From Trema orientale (lineage: Eukaryota; Streptophyta; Magnoliopsida; Rosales; Cannabaceae): a DNA stretch of 64,000 nucleotides. Location of the stretch: NCBI GenBank assembly GCA_002914845.1, contig JXTC01000531.1, positions 140,534 to 204,533 of the forward strand. Reading direction: 5' to 3'. Numbering within the stretch: position 1 is the stretch's first letter; each line of letters starts with the position of its first letter. Of this stretch, positions 25,830 through 37,985 are shown piece after piece. The notes under the pieces were generated by a model that was not told the origin of the DNA, searched no databases, and saw only the letters and a list, made by a program, of their open reading frames with translations. The translations under genes were made by a program, and so were the position numbers.

Positions 25830-26770
25830 AGATTATGAACACTTACCTAATGAATACACTATGAACACTTACCTAATGAGTACACAAAAGTGCTAGTTGA
25901 GGTACTTTTGGATTCTTGTTAAAATATACACGATCATGGCACTTTTGGACTCTTAAACTACCATTTAAATTAAATTATTCATGACCTTCTCAGTGCATAC
26001 CTGATGTGGGATTTACTTATGATACTAGCACTTTTGGGCTCCTAGACCACTAATGCATAGTCGATGTGGGACTTCGGCAGTAACAAACTCTCACTATTAA
26101 GGCGTTATTAGTGTTCTCACTAATGGGTCCATATTCTAAATTCAATATCCCATTATCTTAGTATTTCTGGACTCCTAGGCTACTAATACACAAAATGTTT
26201 AGCCTATCAAAAGTTTAGAACATGATATATGACAGCACGAGAGTCTTTACATACCCAAATAGACTTTTAGACCTAGTATATTATTTCTCAAGCCATAAGA
26301 GAAAAAGGTTGGGGCTTGGAGGGTCTACTATGTTATTAGACCTGTGCCAACTACTCATATAGGTCCAAACAAGTATTACACTTTGAATAATGTTACGAGT
26401 AACACATGGCTATCTTCTAAAGGGTACTAGGTAAAAGTATCAAAAGACGATCTCAGAAGTCAGTGATTTCAAAGGTAGTGGTGGCTCAACCATAAAAACT
26501 ACAGGATGTGCCATTATCATCTGATCAAGTGGTTGTCTCTCTATTATCTATAAGAGCAAGTCATTGAGGGAGAGACATATGGAGGTCAGGAATTATATAA
26601 TCTTAGCTTCGATCCTTAGTATAAATATATATTTTTTATGTTTGCTTTAATCTTATTGTCTCTTTTGTATGCTTTGCCTTTACTAACTTAAGTATCGGAA
26701 GGTCTTGTAGGTGATAACTACCATATGTGATTTCGGTATTTAAGGCGAAGTATATCTAAAAGTTTCGAGA
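25830..26770. other. Unassigned repeat-like stretch
   Basis: Short internal repeats are present, for example AACACTTACCTAATGA at about 25838 and 25864, and the phrase GATGTGGGA at about 26003 and 26055. No open frame and no clear element boundary. It looks like old retrotransposon-derived sequence, but this is inference. Confidence 0.3.
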
Positions 26771-26939
26771 ACACATGAACAATTGAAAAACAACAACAAA
26801 CTCCTCCCTCTCTCTCTCTCCCTCTCTCTCTCTCTTAAGAAATGGGATAATTTAATAGCTTACCGACCTTTTTTTATTGAATTATTAAGGTTTGAATTTT
26901 ACTCACTCTTATCTTGAAGATAATAAATATTTGATTTAA

Positions 26940-28405
26940 TACTAATGATTTAACTTAAGTGTGTAGTGAATAGCTTTAAAAGTTCTAACTCGAGTTAATA
27001 AATGAGTCAAATTTAAAGATGGATGCAAATGGATCAATTAGAATCAAGTTTGAAGATGGACAATCAATATATAAGACCATGTCTAGATAGGATATATTTT
27101 ATACTTAGTCTTATATTTGACTTAGTTCATTGCACATAGATTCTCTTTGCATTGGCTTATACTTTCAAAAGAATTTTCAAACTATCTTAAAGTTAAAATA
27201 GTTATTTTATTTTAGAAGTTTGAAAATAAATATCATTTTTAGTCTAGCCTAAATTCCTTAAAAAAAGTATTTTTTATGATAAAAATATTTAGAAAATAAT
27301 GAGATTTAAAATATCGACCAAAAAGAAACTAAGGAAACGAATCCGTGGTTTCTGGTGGTCGACCACTATAGCTTGACCATTTGACTGTTGGAGCTTAACG
27401 TCACCATCAGACTATAACAGCTAGTAAAAATAATTGACCACTTTTTGGGATAGTCGACCACTTTTCAGGCAGACAGACGATAACGGTCAAAACCGGCTAG
27501 TTTTTGAAGATAACTTTAAATGTAGCCAAGTTTGACGACTTAGACAAAGAGAATATGAACCTACATTGATACTCAATCAGTTTTTAATTACAAAAATTCT
27601 TTTTTATTCAACTTTAACTTTTAGATCATATTGAGCTAATCTTAGAGCATTCATTGTACATTGTTCTCAAACTTCCAAAGCTAAAATTATATTCATTATT
27701 TTGTGAAGAGAGTTTGTGAGTGAGTGTGATCACTTTTGTTTATTGAAAAACTATTAAGTATGAGGTAAGATTGGCACCAGAGTCATAAATAACCCGTGTA
27801 TAGGTGAGGTTGCCATCAAAGTCTAAACAATCCGATTTAGGTGAGGTTGCCACTGGAGTCTAGATAACCCGAGTATAGGTGAGGTTGTCACTGGAGTCTA
27901 AATAACCCGTGAGTTGGTGAGATTGGTATCATTGTCTAAACAATCCGTATAGGTGAGGTTAGCACCAGAGTCAAAATAATCTGAGATTAGGCGTGATAGA
28001 ACCAGAGTCAAAACTATTATAAAGGCATGGGTGAGTGTAAGAAGAATTCACTCTATTTGTAAAAGGGTCAGTCAAGCTCATAATCTTGATCTAATAGTGG
28101 AAAGCTCAAAGCAAGTTGTCGAGGGTCGAGGACATACGTAAATTATGTTTGTCAAACCTCGTAAAAATTGAATTTATATTTTCTCTATCCATACACTCTT
28201 TACTTTATTGCAAGCTATTTAATTGAGTGTTTAATATTTAGTATGCCTAAATTACTTGATATTATCGCTATATGCTTGATATTATTGTATGTTTAACTTC
28301 AAAGTTAAAAATAGTGGTCTAAGATTTTACATAGTTGAAAATTTTCTTAAAAAATTTTAAAACCCAATTCACCTCCTTCTTAGGTTGTTAAACTTGGGCT
28401 AACAT
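26940..28405 (+). mobile_element. Degenerate LTR-like relic
   Basis: The part at 27345-27480 repeats GTCGACCACT-type phrases, and the stretch ends near 28405 with CCCAATTCACCTCCTTCTTAGG, a phrase I associate with the 3' part of plant retrotransposon LTRs. Between them lies a minisatellite (27762-28017). No gag-pol frames remain. Boundaries and family are uncertain. Confidence 0.4.
27762..28017. repeat. Minisatellite, about 45-bp unit, six diverged copies
   Basis: Each unit contains a variant of GGTGAGGTTGCCACTGGAGTCTA followed by an ATAACCCG or CAATCCG block. Units begin at roughly 27770, 27810, 27855, 27900, 27945 and 27985. Lengths vary by a few bases. Confidence 0.75.
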
Positions 28406-28429
28406 TTTTTACTATCTCTTAGAGTAATG

Positions 28430-31290
28430 AATTATGTAGGATAAAGTTTGGTTGTACAAATGGACAAATGGAATGGTAATGGAAAAGATAAGCCTTGGTA
28501 AATTTAATATTCCTAAGAAAAGTCAATTATGTTTTGGCTATATACTTTGTAATAGAATGGATTAAAGTTATCTTGACAAAAATACTCATATACATACTGA
28601 TTCATTAAACTATAAATTTTTTTTTTTTTGAACATTATAAGAATTTTACGTATTCAGAAAAATGTATTTTGAGGATAAAAATATAGATCGGGGTTTTAAA
28701 ATTTTGAATTAATATATGTTTTTAGTAGTGATATATGAGTGAAATGGAAGACATGTTAGGGTATGAAAGGATTAGCTTTTCACTCATTTGGCATGTTTGG
28801 TATGTTTACCTAATTGTAATTAGTTTAAATGAGGAACAAATGAATGAAAATATGAACGAGAATCATTATTTATATTATGTTGTTTGTTTAAAATAATAAT
28901 GAAAAGAATCAAAATAATAAAAATGTCATTCATTCATGTGTTACTTAATCTAGGAAACGTTGTCAAAAAACTCTAAATGAAGTGCCTTTACGATAAGGGA
29001 TCAAATTAAACAGTGTTTTGAGGATGCAATGGTTTTCTCAAATTTTAACAATAAAAAATGAGAACAAAATGAGAATAGATTTATTGCAGTAATGATATTA
29101 CTTTGGGATATTTTCAATTTTGACTATATTTTAAAGTCTATAATAAAATAAATTATAACTCATTTATAAAAATAGACCTTTTCTTTCAATAAAAAAAAGT
29201 TGAAAATCCTAAATCACACATGCGTCCCACCATCTTGTAAAATTTCAATTCCAATTGAAATTTTTTGACTAAGGTCGAAACTATGAATTGACCATAGTCG
29301 AATTATTTTTGCCAGAATTGAAAAAAACTTGATTTGATAATGACAATTGATATCCTACAACTCCAATCGTGTGAAAATTCATAGACGAGTCTCGTGAAGA
29401 AGCTTAAAGTGGCCATAATTCATAAAGAAGAAGATTTAGGTATTTTACTAGGGGATTTAGTAAATTTAGATAAATTATATTAGATTTTTGGGTTACTTTT
29501 CAAAATAATTTATGAATAATACTATTTTATCACCATGAGGCTATTAATGGACCCACTGATGTAAATACTCCATTTACTTAGGGTGCATATTTTCTTGTAT
29601 ATGTGTTATACAATGTTTTCTAATTTCAGAATTTAAGAAAACAATTTAATAAGAATCATTACCTCACAAATAAAATAATTTCCGAAATGATTCCCATTAA
29701 CCTGCTGAAATTAGGAAAACAAATTCCATCACGTAGAGGTAGAGGTGTATATGGATTGAATTGGGTTGATTTTAGGAATTTTTTTTTTCCCCCCTTAAAA
29801 CCCAACTCGTAAGCATCCATTTGGGAAACGTTATTCCATTTCCGTGCTCATTATCCAAAACCAAACACTACATAACTTTTAGCATTTTTATTTAACTAAC
29901 AGTCTCATGATGATCAAAAGTATAAAAATGGTTCTTAGTATCATGTCATCATATATATTTGATTTAAAAACCATAACCAAACTAAAAGACTAAATAAATC
30001 AAATTAAAGAAAATAGCGAGTGATACCGGATTCAATGGTTGTCATCCAAACTTTTAATTGACCACATTTCCTGGCTATTGCTCTTTCTTCTCCAACATGG
30101 AAGCCGTAAACTTAACCTATGCTAGAGGAGGCGAGTCATCAACATTGCATCATTGCCGTCGTCATCATGATATATTGACTTTTTTCCACTTGGACGCACT
30201 CGGATTTGACATGGTAATTGATGATTTATTGGCAACTTTTCTTTTCTTTTCTTTTCTTTTTTTAATTCTTTGCAATCTTGTAAGAGACGATTTGGTGGTA
30301 AGTTTTCACTTGCATTTGACATGGTCAAATATGGTTTTTCGACTACGATTGAAGACGAACATATTTGATTATGATCGAACATAGTTAACAAGTGCAATCG
30401 GCTTTGAAAAGTTTTGTTTTTATTTTTGTTTTTTCAATCTGCGGATCTTGATCTTAATGGTGCCTCCTTTCGATTGTGGTCGAATTTTTGTTTGTTGATC
30501 TGGTTGTGCCTCCTTCACTCGTCCCTTTTGATATAGTCGAAAATTTTTGATTGAGATCGAGACACATAAAGAATTTTAAAACTCTGAATTTTTAATCAAA
30601 TGAAAGTCTAATTTTAGAAATAATTTATAAATTATCTATTATATTGTCGCATGCGGCATGCTTCAAAAGAAGATCAAAATTAATAACATCAAAAGAAAAT
30701 ATATATATATATATATAGCACATGATTTGCACGTGCATGAGAAACTAATGTTCGTCTTTAGTGAAGTTGAACGGAGTTTATTTTCGCTAACCTGTTGACT
30801 GTTCTATTACTTAATATAATTATATCGTAAATTGTTGCTTTTATATCAATTTTTCAGTAAAGGCTTTTTTTTTGTTGTTATTGGATAATTGAAATTCTAT
30901 TATGGGTGTGTCGCTGCAGTCTGCTTATCTTTGTTCTAGTTCAAACTTAGGATTAGGTATGGCTATTCTGTTGCATGAGTGGAGAAAAATCCATTCACAA
31001 TTTGTGAATTGCTGTTGTTTGTAGATAATTGACCATCAAGACCTCCCCTTTTCTTCTTGTATCGGCTTTGGCTATAGCAGAGATGCAACTTATTTTCTGT
31101 AGTTCATATATTTACTTGAGAGAGACTTACATCAACTCTAATCATTTTTTTTCCTTTTTTTTTTTGTCAGCTCTTAATTGTTATACTTTCACAAGAGAAT
31201 TTCATCTTCTAAATACATGACATTTTCAACGCTAGCGTTTAGTGCAGGACTCTGATATGTTGTCCTATTTTATTGTATCTTTTTTTTTTT
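28430..31290. other. Gene-free AT-rich spacer
   Basis: No gene recognised. Short open frames (for example 30058-30384) lack domains. The stretch 30058-30560 is somewhat less AT-rich and has repeated GGTCGAA/TTTGACATGG phrases, but I could not assign it. Confidence 0.4.
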
Positions 31291-31294
31291 TTTG

Positions 31295-31610
31295 GGTTAA
31301 TTATAGTTATGGCTCTTGAATTATACTCATTGTACCACTTTGGCTCTCAAATTTTCAACTTACATAGTAATGGTCCATGAATTATTTAATTATTACAGTA
31401 ACGACCCTTTTATAACAAACTGTCAGTCTTTTAATACAAAATAATCATGGACAAAGAGTATATTTAGGCATTTTTTACTTCTATGAATCAAAATATCGTT
31501 CTCAACCATAATTATCAAACTTTATGCTTTGAAAATGACTAAATTATATTAAAAATTTAGCAATTTGTGAAAAAATAGTTATTATTGTAATAATTACATA
31601 AGTTTTACTA
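31295..31610. mobile_element. Partial copy of a repeat also found at 41.7 kb
   Basis: This aligns over about 310 bases with 41736-42030 in the same orientation, including shared TTGAATTATAC(T), AGTCATGGACAAA-like and ATTTACTTCTATGA(A/G)TCA blocks. Only the left end is present here. Confidence 0.7.
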
Positions 31611-32553
31611 GTAAATTGTGTAAATCAAAGCTCACATTTAATAACACAATAACAATCCATGCATATACGATACAAATCATAAATAAATCATATATACATA
31701 TAGGTGGACCTATTACAAGATATCAAATACAACATTGTTATTTAGTCTTTGGACAGAAACAACAACTTGTAAACAGTACTCTCAAACATAGCTTAAAATA
31801 TTAACAACTAAACCGGCCTAAGATTATGCCTTTCTTTGGACCGACATATTACATGCATGATATTCTTAATTTGCTACATATTTAAACTACACTTTATCTA
31901 TTATCTAGCCAAAATTAATTTCCTTTGGGCCAATTATTTTCGCATAGACATAACATATTTATTTATTCTAAAATAATAAATTTTATCTAATAAGTCACTT
32001 TGACAATCTATTAGTTCAATTTAATTTATTTTAAAATGACATATAATCTCAAGAAAAAAAATAGCACAAAACGGCGAAAAAAACCATTTCTCATGATCCT
32101 GACAGAGAATGGAAAATTTTTAAAAATCTAAATAATAAATAAATACATACATAAAAATTAGCAACTGATATTTACTTACGTCTCAGAATTTTGCCCTTTT
32201 CCCTCCCTGGAACAATTCGATAGAGGTTCAAGTCTGAAGTTCCTTGTTTGCAGCATTCAGATCTGTGAAGAAGAGAATACAAAATTCATGGCAGCCACGA
32301 CGAACACCTACCACCTTTACCACTTTCTTTCATTGGCCTTTTACCTGACCCAATTTCACCTTTTTCTTTTCCCTTTGTAGAAAGAAAAACAAAAAACAAA
32401 AGGCCAAAGTAGGAAAAATAACGTGTTTACAGCTGCTACACAGCTGTGACTAAGCCAACAAACGTGCCATGGCTGTGTTTATTATATAAAAAAAAAAAAA
32501 AAAAAGAAAGGCAGATATGTTGAAGAGGTGCTTATAGACGCTAATTATATGTC
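31611..32553. other. Gene-free spacer
   Basis: AT-rich, no gene recognised. A less AT-rich patch at about 32210-32360 has no readable exon. Confidence 0.4.
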
Positions 32554-33768
32554 GGCTTTGTATCACCTGTGTCTCTAAATTTTTCCTTTTAAGTATTAAT
32601 CGGGTCCTCAATTTTTTTTTTTTTTTTAGATCTCAAATTTTTCATATTTGTATCACTTTAGTCCATTTTTAACTTTTTCGTTCAATTTAGCAATTATCTA
32701 ACAGTTTTAGTATTATTTAGGTCCTCAATTTTTACACAATATATCAATTAGGTCCCTATTCTTAATTTTGTAGCTTTTGACTCCTTAAACTTTTATTTTT
32801 GTGATACTTAAATCCTTTTGAGTTAAATTTTGAGTTAAAATCTAGCTCTAATCAAATTGTAATAGATAAATTAATGAAAACTACCAACAGAATGTTCAAC
32901 ACCAATAAGGTATTTTTTTTGAAAAAGATAATCTAAACAATAATATTATTTTAGTTAATTCTTACTACTAACAATATTGTACAATTTAATTGTGAATTCT
33001 TACTAATGGTAGTAAAGTCCATTTTCTCCAATTCCATAAACTCATCAATCTTTTTTTTTTTGTGATTAAAACTCGTAAGTAATAAAAAAGATTTAAAAAC
33101 TTCTTAAATAACAAATAGACATTTATAGAAAATCATGAATTTTGATAATAATAAGAGTAAATAGCACAAAAATTAGTATTTATGAATAGATACCAATCAA
33201 GTATATACATGAATATAGAAAGAGAAAAAAAATATACTATTTAATGATGATTTCTTGTTACTGGTCGTGAAATTTATTTTCTGCAATTTTATAAACTCAC
33301 AATTGTTTAAAAATAGTCTAAAAGTATCTCAACTGAAAAATGGACCTTAGTTTATATAAAAAAATATGGGTTTTGATATGTATAATTTTGGTATGTATTT
33401 TAATGAATATTTATCTGAGTTATATCGGTGTTTCGTTTGAATTTAGCAGTATTTTGTTAATTTATTTAATGCAATTTGATTAGAGTTTGATTTAATTAAC
33501 TTAAAAGGATCTAAAGTTACAAAAAAGAAAGTTTGCAAAGTCAAAAACTACAAAATAAAAAATAAGCACCTAAGTGATATATTATGTAAAGGTTGATGAC
33601 TTAAGTGATAATAAAATTGTCAGATAACAGCAGAATTGAACGAAAAAGTTGAAAAAGAACTAAAATAATGTAAATGTGAAAAGTTGATATTCTAAAAACT
33701 ACAAAAGAATGCTGAAAACCTGATTAATACTTAAGAGAAAAGTTGGAGACCGTAGGTGATATAAACCC
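32554..33768. mobile_element. Foldback-type transposon, 1.2 kb with about 330-bp inverted repeats
   Basis: The sequence from 32554 and the complement of the sequence ending at 33768 match for more than 300 bases with substitutions and small gaps. Landmarks on both arms are TATCACCT(G/A), AAGTATTAATC and TTTTTCGTTCAATT. The flanks share only the first six bases of a possible 9-bp target duplication (TTATAT). No coding frame. Confidence 0.8.
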
Positions 33769-33834
33769 TTATATAGATATGTATATATGGATAGAGACAG
33801 ATACATTGAAGCAGAGAGAGGAGCAAGCCAGATG

Positions 33835-34205
33835 GAAGGGGAGAGTTTTGGACGATGTTACTTTCGAAACATGGTTTTTCATTTAATTCTTTTATTTTCT
33901 TGAGCTTAACCTCAACTTTCAGAGTTAAAATTTCTGCACCGAATAATTTTATGTTCTTAGAATGACCACAAAAAAAGTAAGGAATTAGGTTCCGACCTCT
34001 TTTTGTTTTTTCTTTTTTAATTATGCAGAATGGACCATTTTATCTCCCTTTGGAGTTTGACACCCTCTTTACTCTTATTATTTCTTTTTCACACCTCTTA
34101 ATGTGTGCAGCGGGGACCAAAATCACATTATTAGATTTCACAATATCCCACTAATTTTAATGAAGCTACATTTTGTAACAAGAAATTTATTTAAGAAAAT
34201 ATATA
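33835..34205. repeat. Segment duplicated in inverted orientation at 59.86-60.2 kb
   Basis: This region matches the complement of 59855-60195, with shared landmarks GATTTCACAATATC and CAAAATCACATTATTAGATT variants and a TTTGGAGTTT-type block. It is non-coding in both places. Confidence 0.7.
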
Positions 34206-35127
34206 AAATTAAGAAAGCAATGGATCTTGCTATAAGCAAACTATGGCTGTGACCTTTCCTTTATATGAAATCGGTGAGGCCTGGGATTTGATGCTAGCGT
34301 GCCCGAAAGACGCTCTCTTTGGAAACGAGAGAGAGAACCTATTGGCTGTTGGGCTATTCATAAAATGGCAAAAGGGTCACCTTGTTTTGTATAATATAGT
34401 GTTATAAATCTGAGGGAATAAAACAACTATTTAAAAAAACAAAAACAAAAACAAAAACAAAACAACTGTTATGTTCAATTAAGTAGCCAAAAGTAAGTGG
34501 TACTGCCGATATTATTTCTATATTATAGTCTTGACTTTGAGCTTGATGCCTTTTGTTGCTTTTCTGAGTCTGCGACTCTAGAAAAATTGGTGATTTGGAT
34601 CTTATTACAAGTGTTGCTGAGAACTTGCTACAACGATCAAGGGTGTTAAAGACTATATGGTTCTTAGCAAAATGGCCAGAGTTTTAGGCCTTTTTAAAAT
34701 AGTGTCCTTTTTTGTACCACTCAGGCCATTACAATTTGAAAGCAAACTATACTACTGTCATTACTTTAAACGAATTTGGTTGCAAGTAGCCAGATCTGTC
34801 TTCAGATCTCACTTTATGAGGAACACGCTTGACAATCAAATAAAGCCAAAGCTCACGCATACATCTAGGTATACAATAAGTCGATTTATAATCGGAAAGA
34901 GGGGGGGGGAAAAAAAAAGTTAACATTCACTATTTTTCTTCTTTTACTTTCGAAAGAAATCACTGGTTTTAACTTTGGTACAACTTGAACAAGTGATATA
35001 ATCTCTATCTAATGTTCCATAAGCAGAAATTAGGTCATCCCCAGTTCCCAAATGAGACCAAATAACAAATAATCCAAAAACTTGATAAAATAAGATTCTA
35101 CAAAGCTCCATTCCACTCCAGTGCCAT
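34206..35127. other. Spacer downstream of TRAPPC2L
   Basis: Probably contains the 3' UTR of the minus-strand TRAPPC2L gene in its right part. The open frame at 34657-34923 (+) has no recognisable product. Confidence 0.4.
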
Positions 35128-36596
35128 TCACACAGCGGAACTCAGCCCAAATGACTTAACAATTGTACTCATCCTTTCTGCAAAAGTTTTCGAGGTTATC
35201 TTTTTGCCTGGCACGTGAAATGGGTTTGAAACTGCATCTACATAAGCAGCATGGAATCTCCTGAAAAACTATTTGACCAAAAAAAAAAAGAAGGGCCTAG
35301 AACAAGTCAGAGATCATATTCCAGAGTTTTCAATAAATGCTTGCATATACAGTGATAAAAGACAGCAGCAGAAGCAAAACTGATTGAACATATTAAAATA
35401 GCATGAATCAATTAAGCGAAGCTACTATTCAGTTTAAAAGAAAATATAGAAAAATGACTTCAGACTTTGAAGCTTTTTATATCTGAATGTAATCAATTTT
35501 GCAAGGCCCAAGCTTCAGTCAAGTACTTGTACGAGGATTTAGCCACCATCAGCAGAATAATATTGATGGTGGAACACTCTTTAACATATTACAGCTGAAA
35601 ATATTAATCTAGGTAAATGTTAATGGCAGAGAAGCTAACAAGTATCACATTCATGTGAATGACCTCATCTTACTAATACTATTTAAGATCACATTACCTG
35701 GTCAAAGATATGTACCGCCATAGAAATGAATTTGATGACTGATTGTAAACTTAATGCTACCAAAAGTTGCTATCAAGACCATTTTGATTTTGAAGTAATT
35801 ATATATGCAAATAAAACTAGTCATGACCCATGATTTGATAGGCATTTTTCTCTCTAAGGTAGCAGAGCTTACAAGTCACTGTGCCTTGCAATGTGTATGT
35901 AATCAAACTGAGAGTACCATCTTTGGAATGATGCAAATATAATCTAAAGTGGAACTCACATTTCTAACATCTGTGTCCCTGACATCTAAATCCGTTGTCA
36001 CCAAGATGAACTTGACCTTTGTATTGGTTAAGTAGCCATACCTGAAAATGGAATTGCATAAGAGTTAAGCCATAAAACAGTAGCAACAAACAGGTTTCAA
36101 TTCACATAATTAAAGAACAAAAATAGTACTCACACTTCGTAATTTTCAGTTGGATAAAGCATACCCAAAAATGTCTCGTTCAATGTCGGTCCAGATTTTT
36201 TGGGATTGTTCACTACACCCAGATGTAACCATACATCAAACCAAGAAAATATACGTTCCACCAACAAAAATTCCACCTCTCCACTCCTAAACTACATATG
36301 CTCCAAAAATTCATGGAATTCAAAAAATGAGGTGCCTATGAATATGATCAAAATAATGTGAGCATTTCCAACCTAACAAAATCTCAATTAAAGGTAAAAA
36401 AAAAAAAAAAAAAAGAGAAAAGGGAAACCCAGAACAAAAAATCAGATTCCTATTACTTAATTACTTCTCATTCCCATTCACCTGATTCAATCATCCAATT
36501 AAGAAGTAAAAACTTTCCATCTCAAAAACCCATTTCATATATAAACCAGTAATCAAAACCCAGATCCCAGAAACGTACATTAACATCATTTTTCCT

Positions 36597-36663
<67 letters not shown>

Positions 36664-36936
36664 AACAGGGAGTACCTCGCTCACCAACAACGTCAAGGGA
36701 ACAATGGACGATGTGATGAAGCTTCAGGGCATCATCGGCGTCGGTGAAGCTCTGTATGTAGAGTGGATTATTCTGCTCCAATCCAATTTTTCAATTTAAT
36801 TTGTTAAAATTATTATTAAGGCGTATAGGAATCATTAAAAGAGATTGAAACGTTAATTTCTGATAACTATTTGCAGAAAAGACCAATAGGGAAGAGAGAA
36901 CACCTGGTGCCCAACTACAGCGACGCAGACAATCAT
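35128..36936 (-). CDS. TRAPPC2L: TRAPP complex subunit 2-like protein (TRAPPC2L), 5 exons, 143 aa
   Basis: A sedlin/longin-fold subunit of the TRAPP complex, which tethers ER- and Golgi-derived vesicles and activates Rab GTPases. Exons in transcript order: 36936-36904, 36772-36676, 36212-36134, 36041-35960, 35268-35128. All introns are GT-AG; phases close to 432 nt. Recognisable blocks are MIVCVAVVGHQ, NNPLYIQSF, LKLHHIVHCSLDVV, ETFLGMLYPTENY, YGYLTNTKVKFILV and FHAAYVDAVSNPFHVPGKKI, all as in plant TRAPPC2L. Length is normal and no disabling change is seen. The last acceptor is the TAG ending at 35269; an AG a few bases downstream (the CAG of TTTTTCAGG) would break the frame. Intron 2 holds a long AT microsatellite and intron 4 contains a segment duplicated at 62.8 kb. 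Confidence 0.94.
35322..35870. repeat. Segment of TRAPPC2L intron 4 duplicated at 62.84-63.49 kb
   Basis: The two regions align in the same orientation over about 500 bases with few differences; landmarks are ACAGTGATAAAAGACAGCAG, GACTTCAGACTTTGAAG and CTATCAAGACCATTTTGATT. Only intron sequence is copied, no exon. Confidence 0.88.
36599..36660. repeat. AT dinucleotide microsatellite in TRAPPC2L intron 2
   Basis: About 25 uninterrupted AT units followed by GTATGTATGT. It lies just downstream of exon 2 on the sense (minus) strand. Confidence 0.95.
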
Positions 36937-37679
36937 CTTCTCCTGCTTCTCTGCTTCTTCTTCTTTGTTTGCTCCACTACTGAGCGCGATTTGGTGATTC
37001 AGGGAGATCCTCGGAGGAGAGAAGGGGAGAAAAAAAAGAAAAATTGCATTTTAACGCCCCTTATTTACGTCAAATTACAGTGACGCATCTGAACTGAAAA
37101 TATTTATGCTAACTCCTTCTAATATTCAAAAACCTTACAGAAGTACCCTATACACTCATCAAATTTGACCGAAGTTTCACTTTTGATCATTGGATTTTTA
37201 TGAAGGGATAATTAAAATTTTAAGTAATTAATTAAAGTATTTATATTTAAAACTAAATAAAATTAATTACTAAATAATAAAATATAAATGAAATAAAAGA
37301 AAAATCCTATTTTTTAAAAAATATTATTAATCTAGTTATTAATTTTAAGTAAGCTTTTGAATTTGAATTATATTTTAATAGCTTTGAATTTGAATTATAT
37401 TTTAAATATATACTTTAAAAATTTTAAAGAATATTTTGCTAAACTCAATTATTAAAATTCGTGTTTGACTCAAAAAGTGTATAAATATATTACAAGTCTA
37501 AAATATGAAGGACAATGTCAATATTGATAACAAAAACAGAAAGTATAAACTGATCAAATAGTCAAAATATACGGTATAAAATGTAATTATCTTATTTTAT
37601 CAATTATGATTTGTATTTATTAGAAGAAATAAATAAATATTTAAATAAAAAATGACATAACTAGAGGGTGAATTTTATT
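36937..37679. other. Upstream flank of TRAPPC2L and spacer
   Basis: The first 100-200 bases should hold the TRAPPC2L leader and promoter (minus strand). Beyond 37100 the sequence is very AT-rich, with a 25-base direct repeat (about 37353 and 37381) and an end related to the 15.8-kb MITE at 37500-37590. Confidence 0.4.
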
Positions 37680-37687
37680 GACTAGAG

Positions 37688-37977
37688 ATGTCAATTTGCC
37701 GCCCCGACAGGGAGGATTTAGGGTAAGGATTTAAACTTATATCCAGTCGGAGTAGGATGGAAGTAGGAAAAATTACACCCATATACTTATTTTAATAAAC
37801 ATATTATACATATAAAATATAAAATATATGATAAAATGTTTTTCAAATTTAGAGTAATTTGTGTTATTATAGTTAATTAATTAATTTTTGGTTTTTTTTT
37901 TAATATAAACATGGACTAGACAATGAACCAGACCCTAGTGGAGATTCCCCACCTCGACCCATTTACATCCCTATTTC
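37688..37977. mobile_element. hAT-like MITE, 290 bp
   Basis: The element is bounded by a perfect 8-bp direct repeat GACTAGAG (37680-37687 and 37978-37985), the hAT target-site length. Inverted ends: GATGTCAATTTGCC region at left and the complement of CGACCCATTTACATCC at right. GC-rich near both termini, AT-rich in the middle. No coding frame. Confidence 0.75.
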
Positions 37978-37985
37978 GACTAGAG

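Noticed and set aside
26050-26062. GATGTGGGAC resembling a reversed snRNA upstream element
   Set aside because: No TATA box at the needed distance and no snRNA sequence beside it; the phrase is common in plant repeats.
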